64,000 nucleotides of DNA from Caulobacteraceae bacterium. GTDB taxonomy: Bacteria; Pseudomonadota; Alphaproteobacteria; Caulobacterales; Aquidulcibacteraceae. The DNA is taken from NCBI GenBank assembly GCA_009773335.1, contig WRPF01000001.1, positions 124,001-188,000 on the forward strand, in the 5' to 3' direction. Every line of letters starts with the position of its first letter. The stretch's first letter is position 1. Positions 63,309-64,000 of this stretch are shown one piece after another. The notes below the pieces were generated by a model. It was not told the DNA's origin and ran no database searches. It saw only the letters and a list, made by a program, of their open reading frames with translations. The translations under genes and the position numbers were made by a program.

Positions 63309-64000
63309 CCGCCCGCGCGCAGCATCGCGATCGTGCGGCCCGGCGAAATGTCCTCCACGTCTGTCTTGATGTGGATGAGCGCGGGGCGGCCCGCTGTGCG
63401 GGCTTCGGCGAAAACCGATGCGAAATCTGCTGTCTTCTCAACGGTTCCGGCCCATGCGCCGAACGAACGAGCGAACGCGGCAAAATCGGGATTGCGCAAG
63501 TCCGTCGCGCTGACGCGTCCGGGGAATTGGCGTTCCTGGTGCATGCGGATCGTGCCGTAGCTGCCGTTGTCGACGACGATGATCACCACGTTGACGCCGT
63601 ACTGGACGGCGGTCGCCAGTTCCTGCCCCGTCATCAGGAAACAGCCGTCGCCCGCGAAGGCGATGACTTCGCGTTCCGGGTGAGCGAGCTTTGCTGCGAT
63701 CGCTGCCGGCACGCCGTAGCCCATCGCCCCGCTTGTCGGCGCAAGTTGTGTCCGGAAGGCGCGGTGGCGCACGAACCGGTGCAGCCAGGCCGCGTAGTTG
63801 CCAGCGCCGTTGGTGAAGATCGTGTCCTTTGGGGTCGCCTCCACGATGTGCGCGACGATTTCGGACAGGTTCACCGCGCCGGTCACGGCGATCGGTTTCG
63901 TCCATGCCTCGTAGTCGGCCCGCGCCTCTGTGCGCCACGGCGCCCAGTCGCCTGCAATCTTGAGCGTCGCGAGCGTGGCGGCGGCGGAACGAACATCCGC
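63305..64000 (-). CDS. Thiamine-diphosphate-dependent enzyme (partial, 5' end beyond window)
   Basis: The C-terminal 231 residues of an acetolactate synthase-like ThDP enzyme. The ThDP-binding motif begins GDGCFLMTGQ and ends NGSYG, and GAMGYGVPAAIAAK precedes it, which is the usual pyrimidine-site region. The frame is open to the window edge, so the N-terminal domains are missing. Family members decarboxylate 2-ketoacids or make acetohydroxyacids; the short C-terminus and NGAGNYAAWLHRF suggest an uncharacterised acetolactate synthase-like branch rather than IlvB. Confidence 0.88.
   Translation of the reverse strand, partial: ADVRSAAATLATLKIAGDWAPWRTEARADYEAWTKPIAVTGAVNLSEIVAHIVEATPKDTIFTNGAGNYAAWLHRFVRHRAFRTQLAPTSGAMGYGVPAAIAAKLAHPEREVIAFAGDGCFLMTGQELATAVQYGVNVVIIVVDNGSYGTIRMHQERQFPGRVSATDLRNPDFAAFARSFGAWAGTVEKTADFASVFAEARTAGRPALIHIKTDVEDISPGRTIAMLRAGG

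Noticed and set aside
1-64000. CRISPR arrays, tRNA/rRNA genes, prophage, complete IS elements
   Set aside because: No regular direct repeats with spacers, no cloverleaf-like gene noticed in the gaps, and no transposase or phage genes among the coding frames.

Overview
The window is a dense, high-GC bacterial chromosome segment with about 62 protein genes, most of them housekeeping. It looks alphaproteobacterial, closest to the Hyphomonadales/Caulobacterales. Supporting features are the run lptF-lptG-lptD-surA-pdxA-rsmA, the run gmk-yicC-mltG-fabF-acpP-fabG-fabD, the mfd-sdhE-recG trio, an HdaA-like DnaA regulator, a PopA-like degenerate response-regulator/GGDEF protein, a TIGR02301 protein, and a beta-helix/diheme cytochrome gene pair. 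The genus cannot be named from the sequence. I saw no rRNA or tRNA genes, CRISPR array, phage or transposase gene.

Layout. 1-2.7 kb: CoA-transferase subunit (cut by the left edge), histidine phosphatase and alpha-methylacyl-CoA racemase. 2.9-4.8 kb: PopA-like protein and DsbA-family protein. 4.8-10.7 kb: DNA-repair helicases Mfd and RecG around SdhE. 10.8-13.5 kb: phosphotransferase/DUF6285 pair, then a small accessory patch with two poorly known genes and two palindromic intergenic repeats. 13.6-24.1 kb: AspRS, RNase D, Ppx, a small membrane protein behind a MITE-like repeat, an AlkX-type DNA glycosylase, Ppk1, HdaA and a DUF2066 protein. 24.2-28.6 kb: purM-purN, ndk, and a pepA-holC-I78 inhibitor run. 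28.8-36.6 kb: outer-membrane biogenesis operon running into vitamin B6 and rRNA methylation genes. 36.5-42.5 kb: gmk, yicC, mltG and the fatty-acid synthesis genes on the minus strand. 42.6-52.9 kb: membrane protein, MBL hydrolase, DUF2235 hydrolase, acyl-CoA dehydrogenase, a YceI-cytochrome b561-YceI operon, TsaC/Sua5, a FAD-linked oxidase and a Nudix protein. 53.0-61.4 kb: a plus-strand block rich in exported proteins (MORN, LytM/M23, beta-helix, diheme cytochrome, lytic transglycosylase, gamma-glutamyltransferase, TIGR02301). 61.5-64 kb: second CaiB-type CoA-transferase, GST, and a ThDP enzyme cut by the right edge.

Genes are packed with many 1-4 base start/stop overlaps (ATGA or GTGA) inside operons, and several convergent pairs share a CTAG stop. 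The least conventional content is the exported block at 53.0-57.3 kb, where the beta-helix gene has lost its start or signal peptide through a frame change; the PopA-like pseudo-signalling protein at 2.9 kb; and three unrelated families of long inverted repeats at 12.2, 13.0 and 18.7 kb. I found no clear new defence or biosynthetic system. The best candidate for undescribed biology is the MORN/M23/beta-helix/cytochrome block.
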